Below, piece by piece: positions 45,275 to 57,528 of a stretch of DNA of 64,000 nt. Made by a program: the position numbers and the translations under genes. Positions within the stretch are counted from its first letter, which is position 1. Each line of letters begins with the position of its first letter. Below the pieces are notes generated by a model that saw nothing but the letters and a program-made list of their open reading frames with translations, made no database searches and had not been told where the DNA came from. This DNA comes from Dichetophora obliterata (Eukaryota; Arthropoda; Insecta; Diptera; Sciomyzidae), in the NCBI GenBank assembly GCA_963920525.1, contig OY986438.1, forward strand, positions 80,959,177 to 81,023,176. Direction: 5' to 3'.

Positions 45275-45910
45275 GTACTGGGATGTTTGATTAAATTCAA
45301 GCGAAATTCAAACGAATGTTTGATTAAATTCAAGCAAAAATTTGCTAAGTTATTATAAACTGCAAAAGTTAATTTCTACTTAATTCAAGCAAATATTTGC
45401 TAAGTTATTATAATAAATTGGAATAGCAAATTTTAATAAGTTTTTGCTGAAATCTAGCATATTTTTGAAGTGAAATAACATTAACAATAAATTAAATTAA
45501 AAAATTACCACCATCTGGAGATTTGAATCTTGGCCGCGTGCGTGTAAGTGCATAGGCTTATTCACTCGACTATCACAGTTGTTCACCAATCGTCGCCTAA
45601 TTTCTTCATAAAAAATAAACGTTTGCTCGCGTGTTTAGAAGAAACTTGCTTGAATTAAGTAAACATTTGCTATTTGAGTTTATAATATTTGCTTGAATTA
45701 ATTAGAAATTTGATTTTGCAGTTTATAATAACTTAGCAAAATTTTGCTTGAATTCAATTAACATTTTGCTTTTTCCTAAATACATGAGAAGTAATTTCAA
45801 TTTAGCAAACTTTTTCTAAAATCACACCGTGATTGAGCAAAGTTTTGCTGATTTGATTTTAAGCAAAACATTTGCTTGATTCAAGTAAAATAATTATCTC
45901 CGTGCAGTAC
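45275..45910. mobile_element. Foldback element with a tRNA-like core
   Basis: Outer ends GTACTG/CAGTAC carry GCTT directly outside on both sides (45271-45274 and 45911-45914). Long arms (about 45320-45440 and 45650-45775) are inverted, sharing tttgctaagttattataaac and taattcaagcaaatatt. Between them is a tRNA-like segment. No transposase. Confidence 0.8.
45495..45603 (-). repeat. tRNA-like segment inside the foldback
   Basis: On the minus strand tgatagtcgagtgaataag resembles a box A, and agattcaaatctccaga a box B with stem bases, about 45 bp apart. This is the arrangement of a Pol III internal promoter. The cloverleaf is incomplete. Its sequence differs from the heads at 20029 and 40133. Confidence 0.5.
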
Positions 45911-46239
45911 GCTTATATGCCACACACAATGTTTGTATGCTTTGATTATAGCGAAACGGTCTGTTTCAGTGGTTTTAAAAGTGCACATTTTCATAACATC
46001 TCAAAGGTACGTTTCTGTACCGTTCTGCAAGTATTTTTATGCGCCATTTTTCCTATATCTTAACGAATTTCCAATTATAAATATATAATTATAAATTATA
46101 AGTATAAACACACTAGGGCTTTCAATCCCGAAGGATTTTGGCGATAACGAAATTCCAAATGTCAAAATATTAAAATAATTGTTTTTTAGATAGTGCTGCA
46201 ATAAAAGCGAAAATGTTATAAATTAAGAAGATTTGGGCA

Positions 46240-47055
46240 TGAAGATAATTTTCGGTCACTTTCGATTCCCAAAAATGGGAGATTACGATTTCTTAGTCGC
46301 CGCAATTTGACAGTGAATTCGTAAACTACTTTCAATAAAAATAGGAACTTCCGAAGGAAAAATCGATTTATCGATTTGTTTTGAGTTATCGATATTTGAA
46401 AATAATCTTTTTCTTTGGTGATCGTCTCAGAAAACTTGCTATATTTTCCTTATTGTTTTACCGATTGAAATAGTTGAGATATTATTTTAAAGAAAACATA
46501 AGAAACTTTCATAAAAATGTTAAATTAATCAAATGCGTTGAGTATTTCACATTGTTGAGCTATTTGAACGTAAAAGGAATTTTTTGCTTACCCAAAACTC
46601 TTATTTTTTCAAAAACTACCGTTATTATTATGACTTATGGAAAGTAAAAAATTGAAGCTTACAAATTTATTTTTTTGTGATGATATGATTTGCCCTTGCA
46701 CAGAAAGTTGTTATTTCAAGCATATTTACCTTAGTTGGCCTACTTTCTAAGGAGACTACGATTTACGGGGCACCACGATTTGAAAATGGATTCGTGAAAT
46801 ATTTTCAATAAAAAGAAGAATGGCCGATGGAAAACTCGATTTATCGATTTGCTATCAACTTATCGATTTTTTAAGAAGTTTTTTTAATAAGTATCTTTTA
46901 AGAAAACTAGCTATATTTTTCTAAGTGTATAACCGATATAGATATCTAGGGTATTATTTAAAAGGTATTATGTATATAAAGAATTAACATAAGTTTTAAA
47001 TAAATAAAATCCGTTGAGTATTTCATATTTTATAGCTATTTATAATTATTGATGT
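46240..47055. repeat. Two direct copies of an atcgat-rich repeat (copies B and C)
   Basis: 46315-46580 and 46785-47050 share, in order, tttcaataaaaa, a gatttatcgattt cluster, agaaaactngctatattttc, taaccgat and gcgttgagtatttca/ccgttgagtatttca. The same order occurs at 15600-15827. The period is about 465 bp. Non-coding. Confidence 0.7.
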
Positions 47056-47099
47056 TATCGGCCTTTTAATATTTATTTTATAATTGATTTTTGTAGTCT

Positions 47100-47728
47100 T
47101 TGGCCGTAAAAATTAAACACGAGTTTTAATTTTGATTTTTATGTATTTATTTTTCGATATTTCGACTAAAATTTTTAGTCATCATCAGGACCGACCTACA
47201 GCAAAAAACAAAGAATCATTAATCACAACACTTAATCGTTATATTAACACAATAATTTCAATAAAATGCAATTAAAATTACAATTTAACATTAAAAAATT
47301 ATCATTACCAGTAACACTGAACAAAAAGGTACTTGTTATAAAGAATTACTTTCGTCAACTAATGTTTTGTCTAATTAAATGTTTGTTAATATGAGTGCAG
47401 TTATCAGTGTCTGTTTTATAGTTAAGTCTCTTTTGTATGGGTGCGTTGGCTATGTGGAGCACCTCTATTGTGTTTCTTACAAACGAAATGTTTGTAAATA
47501 TGAGCGCAGTTATCAGTGTGTTTTATAGTTAGGTCTCTTTTGTATGGATGTGTTGATTATGTGGAGCATCTCTATTGTGTATTTTATAGACTATTATTGA
47601 ATTTTTTTATTTAATTAGATATTTAATTAGACAAAACATTAGTTGCCGAAAGTAATTCTTTACAACAAGTACCTTTTTTGCTTGGTGTTACTGGTAATGA
47701 TAAATTTTTAATGTTTAATTGTAATTAT
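47100..47728. repeat. Foldback with internal 109-bp tandem duplication
   Basis: A short palindrome (cgactaaaatttttagtc followed by atcatcagg) lies near 47165. Arms 47274-47378 and 47620-47728 are inverted (ttaccagtaacac, aagtacc, agacaaaacattag). The loop holds two copies of a unit at 47377 and 47486 (agttatcagtgt, tttatagtta(a/g)gtctcttttg). No gene was recognised. Confidence 0.75.
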
Positions 47729-47781
47729 CAGCCAAGGTCAGTTTTTTCTAAATGACCTTGTTATTTTTTATGTTGATTTGA

Positions 47782-50361
47782 CACATTGGCACATTGAGTG
47801 CCAAGGGGTTTTGACGAAAACCTACCCCGGGTGCCAAGCACATGTTTAGCTATAAACTGGTGTAAAAGTAGAAAATATTCAGTTCTGCGCCAATCCCGGA
47901 TAATTTTGTGGTTTATTTTGGATTTTATAACGGTTTTTTTATGTCGCACGTTTCCGTACGACGTGGCACTGCACGACGAAATTGCAATCGTAAAAATCAC
48001 TGTCGTACGAAAATGTGCGAGGCGATTTTTTTTGCTATTTCTTAATTTCTTTTTCTTTTTACGCATATTTCTTTACATTTATTTAAATTTTTTATTATAT
48101 CTGTTTTTATTTTTATTTTGTGCTATTTTTTATTTTTATTTGTCTTCTTTTTTTGTTTTCTTTATATTTATTTTTCTTTATTTTCTTTGTTTTTTATTTT
48201 TATTTTTATTTTTCTTTATTTTGTTTTATTTTTGTAGATTTGAATTAGAAAAATGGCGAAGCGAAACCTTACAGATCGTGAAATACGTGAAGCGTTGGAA
48301 GAAAGTGATGATGATGATTTTTCATGCGATAACTTGATTGATGAGAACTGGCTACCAGATGATTCGGACACTGACTCTGATAATAACAATGATACTAATA
48401 ACATTGATAACATTTATAACAGTGATACTGAAGACGACTGGGACCTGGATGAGGACATGGATGAGGACGAGCCAACAGCATTGTCAAACGTAGTCGGTTC
48501 TTCCGAAACAAACATTTGGACTGAATTTAGTTCTCGTCAGAAAACTTTTACATTCACTCAGGCTTGCAACAGTCTATTCCAACAGATATTTCCTGTTTGG
48601 ATGCATTTTTCCTATTTGTGGACAAAGACGTCATTGAATTAATTGTATCAGAAACAAAGAAGTATGCGGAGGAATATGTAAATAAAGGTGCTGTTACCAG
48701 ATTTTCTCGAAAAAAAAATTGGATACCAACAACAGATTTTGAAATGAAGAAGTTCCTTGGTCTTCTTTTGTGGATGGGTTTGGTGAAGGTCGGGTGTTTA
48801 AAAGACTATCGGTCCAAAGATTCGCTCTACAACTTTTCTATTCCGGGGAAAATAATGTCACGCAATCCCTTTCAACTATTGCTTAGTTTCATGCACTTCT
48901 CAGACAATAACTCAATTGTACCAGGTGATAGGCTTGGTAAAATAAAACCACTATTGGACATGTTACAAACGAGATACCAAAGCATTTACGTACCAGGTGA
49001 AAACATAGTAATTGATGAGACCCTTATTCCATGGAGTGGAAGACTATTATTCCGACAATATATACCAAATAAAGCTCATCCTTATGGTATAAAGCTTTTT
49101 AAGCTCTGCTCCACTGAAGGATTCACCTGGTCAGTGAAAATATACTCCGGAAAGTCATCAAGTGGGCTGAGAGAAGTCGGTTTGGCAAAAAGTGTTTGTG
49201 AGGATCTGATCATTGATTTGAAAGGTCAAGGTCGAACTTTATATGTAGACAACTTTTACACAAGCTATGAATTGGCTCGTTCAGTGCTAGATCAAAAAAC
49301 ACATGTTGTCGGTACACTCCGTGCCAACAAGAAACATTTCCCAAAAGAAGTAATGGTTGCTCCTATAAAGAAAGGCGAAGTAGTGGTTAGAGAAGATTCC
49401 AATGGTATAGTTGATCTGAAGTGGAAAGATAAACGCGACGTCAGAATGCTATCTTCGAAACATGCCCCGATAATGGTATCCACAACAGATGGAGCACGTA
49501 ATCCTGAAGAGCCTTCAACTAGTCGAGGAGCGAGACGTAACTGACGAGCAACAGAAAAGCCATTGGCTGTGCTAGAATATAATAAGGGGAAATCAGGCAT
49601 TGATCTTTTTGACCAAATGGCTTCTTACTCAAATACCCTTCGCAAAGGGTCAAAATGGTATCGAAAGCTGGGAATTGAACTTTTACTCGGACTTTCCGTG
49701 GTAAATGCCTTTACTGTGTATAAAGCAGCTACGAATAAAAACAGTAATATACGAACATTCCGTGAACGCATTGCTAAGGACCTACTAAATCTCACATCCC
49801 CGCAGCCTGTATCGCAATCAAAACATATTATCACAAAAAGAGTAGATGAAAATAATAAAACCATCCGACGTGCTTGCGTTTTATGCTACGCTGAAGCAAA
49901 AAGAGAATTTAGTCGAAAGGAAGCAAGAAAGAATATCAAAAGGACAACTACGTACTGTCCGCAATGCCCCAACACTCCCCAATTGTGCATTGATTGCTTT
50001 CCAAAATATGCACATCTAAAAAATTAATGTAAATTGAAATTATTATATCCTAATTTTAATATTTTTGTATCTTTTTTTTTCCGAAATATCGAATGAATTC
50101 CAATAAATTTTCAAATTTAAAAAGAACCTCCGAGTTTTTATCATAAAAACCGCAAAAATTAAGATATCCCTATGAAACTTGAACCAAAATTTAGGGCAAA
50201 CATTAGGGTACTAGAAACACATTAAAAACCCTGTAGAGTCAAACAGAAACGCACAACATTATCTAAGGCCAGACAATGCCTGTCGCACGTTTTCGTACGA
50301 CCTGGCACCCCAGGAAGGATTAGGTGTCGCACGAAAACGTGTAGCCATGGCACTTAATGTG
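47782..50361 (+). mobile_element. piggyBac transposon, nearly complete
   Basis: The right end is the partner of CACATTAAGTGCCATGG, followed by TTAA (50362-50365). The left end has CACATTGGCACATTGAGTGCC after TTGA (47778-47781), a one-base change from TTAA. Internal copies of cgcacgtttcgtacgac-like motifs lie near both ends (about 47950, 50285, 50325). The single gene encodes a transposase with one frameshift and one stop. It is inserted in the left arm of a foldback. The left end could instead start at 47790, where CACATTGAGTG repeats. Confidence 0.88.
48253..50027 (+). pseudogene. piggyBac transposase, one frameshift and one stop
   Basis: piggyBac transposases cut and paste at TTAA without leaving footprints. 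The N-terminal acidic region (ESDDDDFSCDNLID) is normal for the family. The DDE core has VIDETLIPWSGR (first Asp, about 49014), TLYVDNFYTSYELA (second, about 49249), WKDKRDV near 49428 and SGIDLFDQMASY (about 49608). The C-terminal Cys-rich domain (RACVLCY...CPQCP...CIDCF, 49870-50010) is complete. The reading changes frame near 48590, and a TGA at 49542-49544 interrupts before the last Asp. About 590 residues in all, the family's usual size. Catalytic residues look intact, so decay is recent. Confidence 0.92.
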
Positions 50362-50365
50362 TTAA

Positions 50366-51060
50366 TATGATTAAAATACAAATTCTCAATGTTTGAAAGT
50401 TTAAATCATACTTGATTTTAAATACAAATTCTAGTTGTTTGATAGTTTAAAATTGTTTATTGAGCTTTAGGTCAGGAGTTAGAACAATTAATTGTTCTAC
50501 CGAATCTTTCCAAAGAAAACAACAGCAACAACAACGTTTTTTCAATATAAAAAGGAAAAAATCACTAGCTGATTTTATTGCAATTTCGGCCCTGCTAAAG
50601 GCTTCATCAGAAATCTTTGTGATACACGCACTAGCGCACTGCACAACAGAGGCGATGAGATTTTAAGTGTCAATTTCCCAGTTTTTCTCCCATTTCATAT
50701 TTTCACATTTGTTGTTGTATTTTTGCTTTACTTTAGTCTTTATGCTTATGTTATTATTATGGATTCCAACAGTCTACTGGAAGTCTTCCACTAACAAAGC
50801 ATGGTTACTGAAGTTGTTTTTAGATTTTTGATGATATGTTTTCAGCTTGTTTCTATTTGATCGTGGTCTACCATTTGATGAAAAATTTTTCTAGACCTTG
50901 TTATTTATTAAGTTGATTTTCTATGATTTGAATACAACTATTTTAAGTTATCAAAGACCTAGAATTTGTATTTAAAATCAAGAATGATTTAAACCATCAG
51001 ACATTTAGAATTTAAATATAAATCATAGAGAATCAACATAAGACATTTTAAAATACACAA
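50366..51060. repeat. Foldback element hosting the piggyBac insertion
   Basis: 50366-50455 is inverted at about 50945-51045 (aaatacaaattct, gattttaaatacaaattctag, gatagtt). The left arm continues beyond the transposon at about 47745-47777 (tatgttgat, matching atcaacata at 51030). So the transposon sits within the left arm, and the right arm preserves the empty-site counterpart. Confidence 0.75.
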
Positions 51061-51789
51061 AGACGAAATCATAATTTCTAATGCAGACAATGTAATGAAC
51101 TTCTATAAAAAAAATCTAATAACGCTACATAAATCAAAATATCGCATAGCGATAAATTATTTCTGGCCTACTGATGTAAGCGTACGGCCAAACTTTATCT
51201 CCAAAATTGTTATACTGAAAAGTCATCTAACATCATGTTTAACTAAATATACAAACGCGAGGTAGCTAATGAAAGAAAATATGTCTTTAACTTCCTTTTC
51301 CCTTCAAACATTAAACGAGAAACATTAAAAATTTATTAAAGGTAACTAAAAATTTAATTTAATAGTAACTATTATTAACTAGATATTGATCATCTAGTTA
51401 ATTTTTGAAAACGACATAAAATGTGCAACGCATTGGAGAAATAAAGGGAAAATCGACTGTACGAGTATTTTTCAATCGCATATAATATAAACTAAGAAAT
51501 TTAACTGTAAAGCAAGGTAAGGTATCGTTTTTAAAAATAGAAAAAATATAAGGTATTTAATATAGTATATATAAAAAAATAACTTTTTTTTCGCTATACC
51601 GGTAGTTATATATATATTCAAGTTAATACTATGAGGCAAGGTCCCAAGAGCTGGCCGTACATTTCAACATTATCCAGTTTAATTTGTTTTCGTCATTTAC
51701 GCTTTATAACTTGCAAGTTCATCATGCAGAAGACAGAACAGAAAACAAATAAATAAAAACACTCTCTGCAGTCCCAATTTAAGTACTTT
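51061..51789. other. No gene recognised
   Basis: AT-rich, with a short local inverted repeat (taactagat/atctagtta, about 51375-51402). No coding similarity seen. Confidence 0.5.
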
Positions 51790-53475
51790 TAAATTTTTTC
51801 TATACCAGCGTTGTTTTTTTTTAGACTGAACCAACGCTCAGGGGATGCCCCCTATAAGTGTGTAAGCATTGTTGATTCGGAAGAGGGGTGATAGTTATTT
51901 GGAGGGTGGATAGATGGAGTAGTGTCGGTGAAGATTTGTTTTTAATTTGCACAGCTCAAAACTGTCGGGAAACACACTCGCAGGGAGACTATTTCACAAC
52001 TTAACTGTGCGACTTAAAAATGAATTATCACGGTAATGCGAGGTTCTATTGGGCATCGATGCAATGGTAAAGGGGTGGGCTTGAACAGCTGCCCGAGTGG
52101 ACCTGGGAAAAACACGAGCTGGTGGCGTCAGGCCATGTATCTCCCTTGAACACTTCCCATGGTAATACCTACACAGAAGGCTTAGGCAACCAACATTACG
52201 TCGATGACCAACAGAGTTGAGAGAGAATGAAATACTTTCACCCCCTATCAAATATATCGCACGACGTTGAATTCGATACAGAAGCTCCAAATAAGATCTT
52301 GAAGCCCCTGCCCTAATGTGTGAATTGTACTCCATTTTCGGCCTAATATATGAGGTGTAGATCATGCAAAGATCAGCTGAAGTGAAATATTTTTGGACCG
52401 TTTCAGGAAACCTAGGCACTTGCGACTAGCTAAGGAGCAATCCACACGCTTGTGGGTTAACAGACAGCACTGGGTCTTGCTTGCATGGAACTCTACTCTA
52501 TTAGCAAGACCCCACTCGGAAATTTTTTGTAGATCACTAAGGAGTGTGTCATTCATATTTTGCCTCTTTCTCTCAATCTCCACAGAGCTTTGGCGTTTTT
52601 TGAATGAATATGAATGACAAATGCTGCTGTCGTCCGCGTCAACGACGGCATTGAAATGTATTGGGTTATGCGTCAACGACAGAAGGTCTGGTTCTTAACT
52701 CTTTTAACAAATGACCAACAATTTTTGCTCCCTTTGGGGGCAGAGAAGAACCTCTTCTCGAATGCGAGCTTTGTGCAGAAACTTTTCGCGTTTTAAAATT
52801 GCATTACAGCGATTCCGTGCCTCTATGCGAAGTCTTTTAGTGTCGGTATTCTTGTTAGAACGCCAATTCTGAAAGGCTTCCTCTTTGGACCTTACTGCAA
52901 TCCTGCAAGTCTCATTAAACCATGAGTGATCTTTTGGTTTAATGCTTCTCTTCTTATTGGGAATGAAAGACCGCATACCCAATAAAATAATTTCGTGTAC
53001 CATGACAGCCGCGGAATTCACATTTCTATCAGGGAAACATAATTTCCAATTGAAGTTGCGATAAAAATTATTTAACGCAGTCCAATTTGTCTTTCCATAA
53101 AACCATGCAGTCCTCTTCGGGGCTTTAGGCTTAGACTTAGGGGTTAGAATATGGAAAAACAGCGGAGATGGTACAATGGTCCGAGATACCAAGTGGTGCA
53201 TTGACACTCACATCATATTTATCATGATGTGAAGTCAGCAAAAGGTCAAACGTATTATGGCTATGCATATCACTTTGAGGGAAAAAAGTGGGTTCCTTCA
53301 CTAGTTGAATCAATTGGTTCGATTCAGCAAATAGCTCAACATATTGCCCAAAAGGTGTCAATGGGCCCGAGTGACGTAACAGACATTAAGCCGGGTTGCA
53401 GACATTGAAATCGCCTGCTACAACGATCTCACTGTCAGGAAACATCCCCAAAAATATGTGTTATTGAATCAGAGA
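51790..53475 (-). pseudogene. Jockey/CR1-type LINE ORF2 relic, internally deleted
   Basis: From 53450 downward: the endonuclease end (SEIVVAGDFNVC near 53440; HNTFDLLLTSHHDKY and LGISDHCTI near 53240-53170), the linker before RT (SIKPKDHSWFNETCRIAVRSK near 52950), then a jump to VDADDSSICHSYSF (about 52640), which is the catalytic (F/Y)ADD region. The RT C-terminal part follows (LQKISEWGLANRVEFHASKT and YTSYIRPKMEYNSHI), with VKLWNSLPASVFP near 52000. The RT finger and palm start is deleted between about 52720 and 52680. Frames shift at least three times. Confidence 0.82.
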
Positions 53476-56400
53476 GAGAGTAAAGTTTGTTAATATTGTT
53501 ATATTAATAATGTTGTTAATATATCCTCGCATATTGCAGAAATCTATGCGAAAATGACCCGACATTTCCGCACCATGCAAAAATCAAACAAATAAGGGCA
53601 TATAAGGTAATTAGTTACGGCTGCAAGTGAGCTGCACAACATGAGCAATATAAAAAGTACTGAAGCAAGTGTTATGCCTTTATCTCAGCACAATTCAGCC
53701 CACTGTGCTGAGTGTTTGTTGTTTGACTATTGTTGTTTTGGTTTTTTATAATTATTTCTTTTGCACTGCTGTTTGTTTGTTTATAAGTTAAGTTTTTATT
53801 TATTTAAATTGTTTTAAAATAAAAACATATAACATTTAATTTGTACACTATCACTGTATATTTAGACAAAAAACACACGACAAAAAATTTAAGCCACGGG
53901 ACAAACAATTAGCTTTAAAAGTTTAAATTTATGCCGGGGACGGACGGACGCACGTCTACGCCCAACGAGATCACGAACGCAACTCAAGCGTTAGTTACTT
54001 AGAACTCGTGTGTGTCGTGATCGTATTAAAGAAATGTCACCTTGACGGGGAAAAATTATGCTAAAAGAAACACAAAAACTCTATTAAAGCTAAAGTCGTT
54101 TAAAAACAAACTATATCCTATGTAAACACTTGAATTATTTAATAATATAAAGCTATATAAATACTTAAACTAGTGGAAAAGAAACAATAATCCGTAATTC
54201 GGCGTATAAGGAAAAAAAAAACAAAAATAAAAAATATAATTTAGAATTAGTAAGTTGAAGGTAATATAGCACCTATACATATAAAGCCATGAAATTGAAA
54301 AATGAGGCCATTGTGTTCTATTTTAAGTTTGGAGTAAATTTAAAAGTAAATCTATAGTGATTTTTTAAGTTGTTTCGAAAGTAGAAAATTTTTACGAAAT
54401 TTGTCAGTTAATTCATTTTTAAAAAAAATCGCTTGAAGTTCGATCATCGTCATACTACCAAAAATATATTCCGATCAAACAATCATACTAACGCTTTCAG
54501 CGTACGTGGTTGCACGCGAGTGTTAGCATTTGTATGCCCAGCGATTATACTTTTCTCTTTTCTAGCAACTCTTCATCGCTGCCATCCTTTAAGGCCTTCA
54601 ACGAATCAGCGGAAAACTTGGTGAGTTTCTTTTAACTTAAATTGCTTAATATTTTGAACTTAAAAGAAAAATGTTTGCATAACAAGAGCATTAGTTTGAA
54701 TTTTATTTTTTATTTCATTTCATTTTTTATGACTCTTCTTCATTTTGTTTTAAGCTGTTCATTTAACTTTATTCGAGGCAACAACAAAAGTAACAATGGA
54801 AACTGAGAGTCGGTATTGCAGTATCGATCACCTACTCTCCCATTGTTTACATTCTTGTTGCTATTGATAGTGTAATTTTTTCTTTTAATTATATTATACG
54901 CTTGAATATGAGCATGATGACAATTTTTTGCTGGTTGCTCTTCTTGCTAAAAATAATACCTTCACAAATGGTTATTTTTAAGATTTAATAAATTGCAAAT
55001 ATAAAAAATATGGAAAAATTCTAAACAAAAGAAAAAGCTTAAAGGATGAATTGCAAAATTAATTAAAACGTATAATAATAAAATAAAATAGTTTATAATA
55101 AAATTATCTATAAATGATATTCATTTGTGATATGTAGCAAAAAACTATAAAAACATGTTTCTTAAAAAAAAAACTTAGGCATAAATTTCTAAGCTAACAT
55201 GCATTATACATATATGTCCATAACATAAAATTTTCTATTGTATTTTCTTACTAGTTTTCTTCGTGAGAACATTATTTTTGTTAACTTCTACCACATTAAG
55301 ATATAGAATATATTGGTTTAAAAACATGAATTATTTCTTAAGAGCAAAAGTGTGGGGATATGTATGTGTGAAACGTTATGGGATCTTAATAATATTTTAG
55401 CGCAAGTAAGATACAGGTTGGGAGGGTTGTGACTCATGTATCTCAGCTACATGTTGGAGATACGAGTGCATTAAAGCGTTTTGTGTTCAAATGGAATTTT
55501 ATTCTTCGGGTAGCTAGTCTGTTTGGAATGCAACTTAATTCGTCCGTTTAGGGAGTCTGTACCAAAATAAATATTATGTGCAATCGATGGATTGAAGGGT
55601 CAAGAACTCCTCCCCTACGACTGTCAGCTAGTGGCAATAACGGCTCGCACTCGACTCCTTCATTCTTCTATTTCTTAAGCTCTTTCTGATAATTGTCCTA
55701 TCTCTATTTTAGTTGCTTTGAGATAAATAATTGGCAAAGGCTCAATAAAATCTTTCGGTTGCTTGCGTTTTTCATATATGTCATATTTTAACCTAAGTGA
55801 TACGAAGGTACATTACAACAAGGATTACAAAGTAGTTATAATGTAAAAAGAAGAAAAACAATTCAACTATAATTGGAAGATAAAGTCTTATTAAAAAAAA
55901 TTTTTTGAATTCGTAACTTTGTACATTCTACAAAGATATTTGCTTAATTTTTAAATATTTCAATTATAATTATAAGTTTAATAAAAAAAGTCTGAGTTCA
56001 TATATTTCAGAAAAGTTCAACATTTATTTCAGAATGAAAACCAAAAATATTTACAAGTATCAAATACGCTTTCACTTTATTATAAACATTAAAATATAAA
56101 CGTATATAAGTTAAACAAAACAAACAACATAAATGTATCTTTTAAAAAAATTTAAAAAGAAAATAAAACTTCTTATTCAAATAAATTAGTTAGGTGTTAG
56201 TAAAAAGTATGATGTAAATAAAATATTCCTTTTATAGTAAAAAACTATAGCATAGTAACAAAAGTATTGCTACTTTCAAAATTGCATACAAATTTAACTG
56301 CCTATTAAACAGTCTTGTAAGATCACATTCAAAACAAACTAAATCATAGACTTTCAATATAAAGAGATAAGAAGGAGCAGAGTGATTTCGATTATAAAAA

Positions 56401-56724
56401 AATTCATCGTTTACATTGCAGTTGCATTTATAGTTGCTGAAAATTTTTATATTTTCTTATGATTCCGGGACTAGAAATCCTGGGATTGAAAGCCGTAGAA
56501 CACACACAGCAAGAGGGCAATAAAACGTGGCGTTTGCGGACCGATTGGCTATCTGGGACTTTATTCAGGGTTTGCCTTCACTAACATAATCAAACAGTTC
56601 ATGTACACAAAACAAAACCAGTTCACGTAGACTGAGCACTACAGTGTATTGTGGACCAAAAGCAATGAAACCCAATAAAATTATTTTTTAAAATATTTGT
56701 TTTGCATAAAAGGCAATTCAAAAG
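53476..56724. other. Long stretch with no firm gene
   Basis: AT-rich. 53935-54010 is locally GC-richer with acgaacgcaactc and a cgtgatc inverted repeat. 54777-54872 has a short inverted repeat (gcaacaacaaaagtaacaat/attgtttacattcttgttgc). A donor-like ACTTG/GTGAGT at 54620 closes a 60-codon frame without recognisable similarity. None of this is enough to call a gene. Confidence 0.4.
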
Positions 56725-57212
56725 GGCTGTTCACATTTCAAACCGCTCATCAAATCATCATTGTCAAATCGTTTGATTACAAAAGTGTTCAGACTCATCA
56801 AATTTTTCGTCAAATTTCATTTTATCTTGAACACCAAAGTAAGCACATTGCGATGACGGAAAATTTTTAATACCACTTGTTATTAAAATCGTATTGGAAG
56901 AAGAAGAAATCATTTTATAAATTATTATAAATTATTTGAAACAGTTATGCATTATTATTTTGTAATTTTTTTCTTCCGCTCCCTCTTTTGACACGATGTG
57001 GTCAGGTTGAAAACTTCTTTGAACTGACAAAACGTACTACACAATTTGACGAGTGTTGAATTTGACTGGTCAAATCATTCGTCAAATCAGCAGAAAAATC
57101 AAAAAAATTTTGATTTTCATCAAACGATTTGATGAGTGTTCACACTCATTTGAAATGATTTGTCAAATCATTTGATGATCGATTTGATGAGTGATTTGAA
57201 ATGTGAACAGCC
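56725..57212. mobile_element. Foldback MITE with GGCTGTTCACATTTCAAA ends
   Basis: GGCTGTTCACATTTCAAA at 56725 is inverted at 57195-57212. The arms are rich in the palindromic phrase atcaaatcgtttgat/atcaaacgatttgat and cover most of the 488 bp. A target duplication is not evident. Its ends resemble those at 59259. Confidence 0.85.
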
Positions 57213-57332
57213 GTAAGCACAAAACTTAAAAATAATATAAAAAGGAACATGTCGAGATCAAGTCTTAAAAATGATACAACAAAAAAAAGAATGTCTTCTG
57301 CTATGTATTTAATTTTATTACTTAAAATAATA

Positions 57333-57526
57333 GGATGCGGTGGGGTGAAGCATTTCGCTTTTTTTTGGAGGCTCACAGGCGCATATTTTTTCAGAACAAC
57401 ATTAAACCAACACGGCTAATATATTTCATATTATACTGAAAAGCAGCACGTGACGGTATGACACTTGGTTATATGTAAGCACTCTGTCAAAATTTTACAG
57501 TTGAAACACTTCACCCCACCGCACCC
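57333..57526. mobile_element. 194-bp MITE with GGGTGCGGTGGGGTGAAG ends, TA target
   Basis: The left end GGATGCGGTGGGGTGAAG and the right partner GGGTGCGGTGGGGTGAAG differ once. TA lies directly outside on both sides (57331-57332 and 57527-57528). The GC-rich ends stand out from their surroundings. Non-coding. Confidence 0.85.
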
Positions 57527-57528
57527 TA

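Noticed and set aside
45495..45603. A serine-type tRNA gene
   Set aside because: The arms do not form a full cloverleaf, and it sits in the loop of a foldback.
47798..48337. 179-codon Phe/Leu-rich frame
   Set aside because: Low-complexity T-rich 5' region of the piggyBac element; it overlaps the true transposase start in another frame.
54433..54624. Host exon with hydrophobic segment
   Set aside because: The donor-like site is good, but there is no recognisable domain, no acceptor or upstream exon, and no conservation information.
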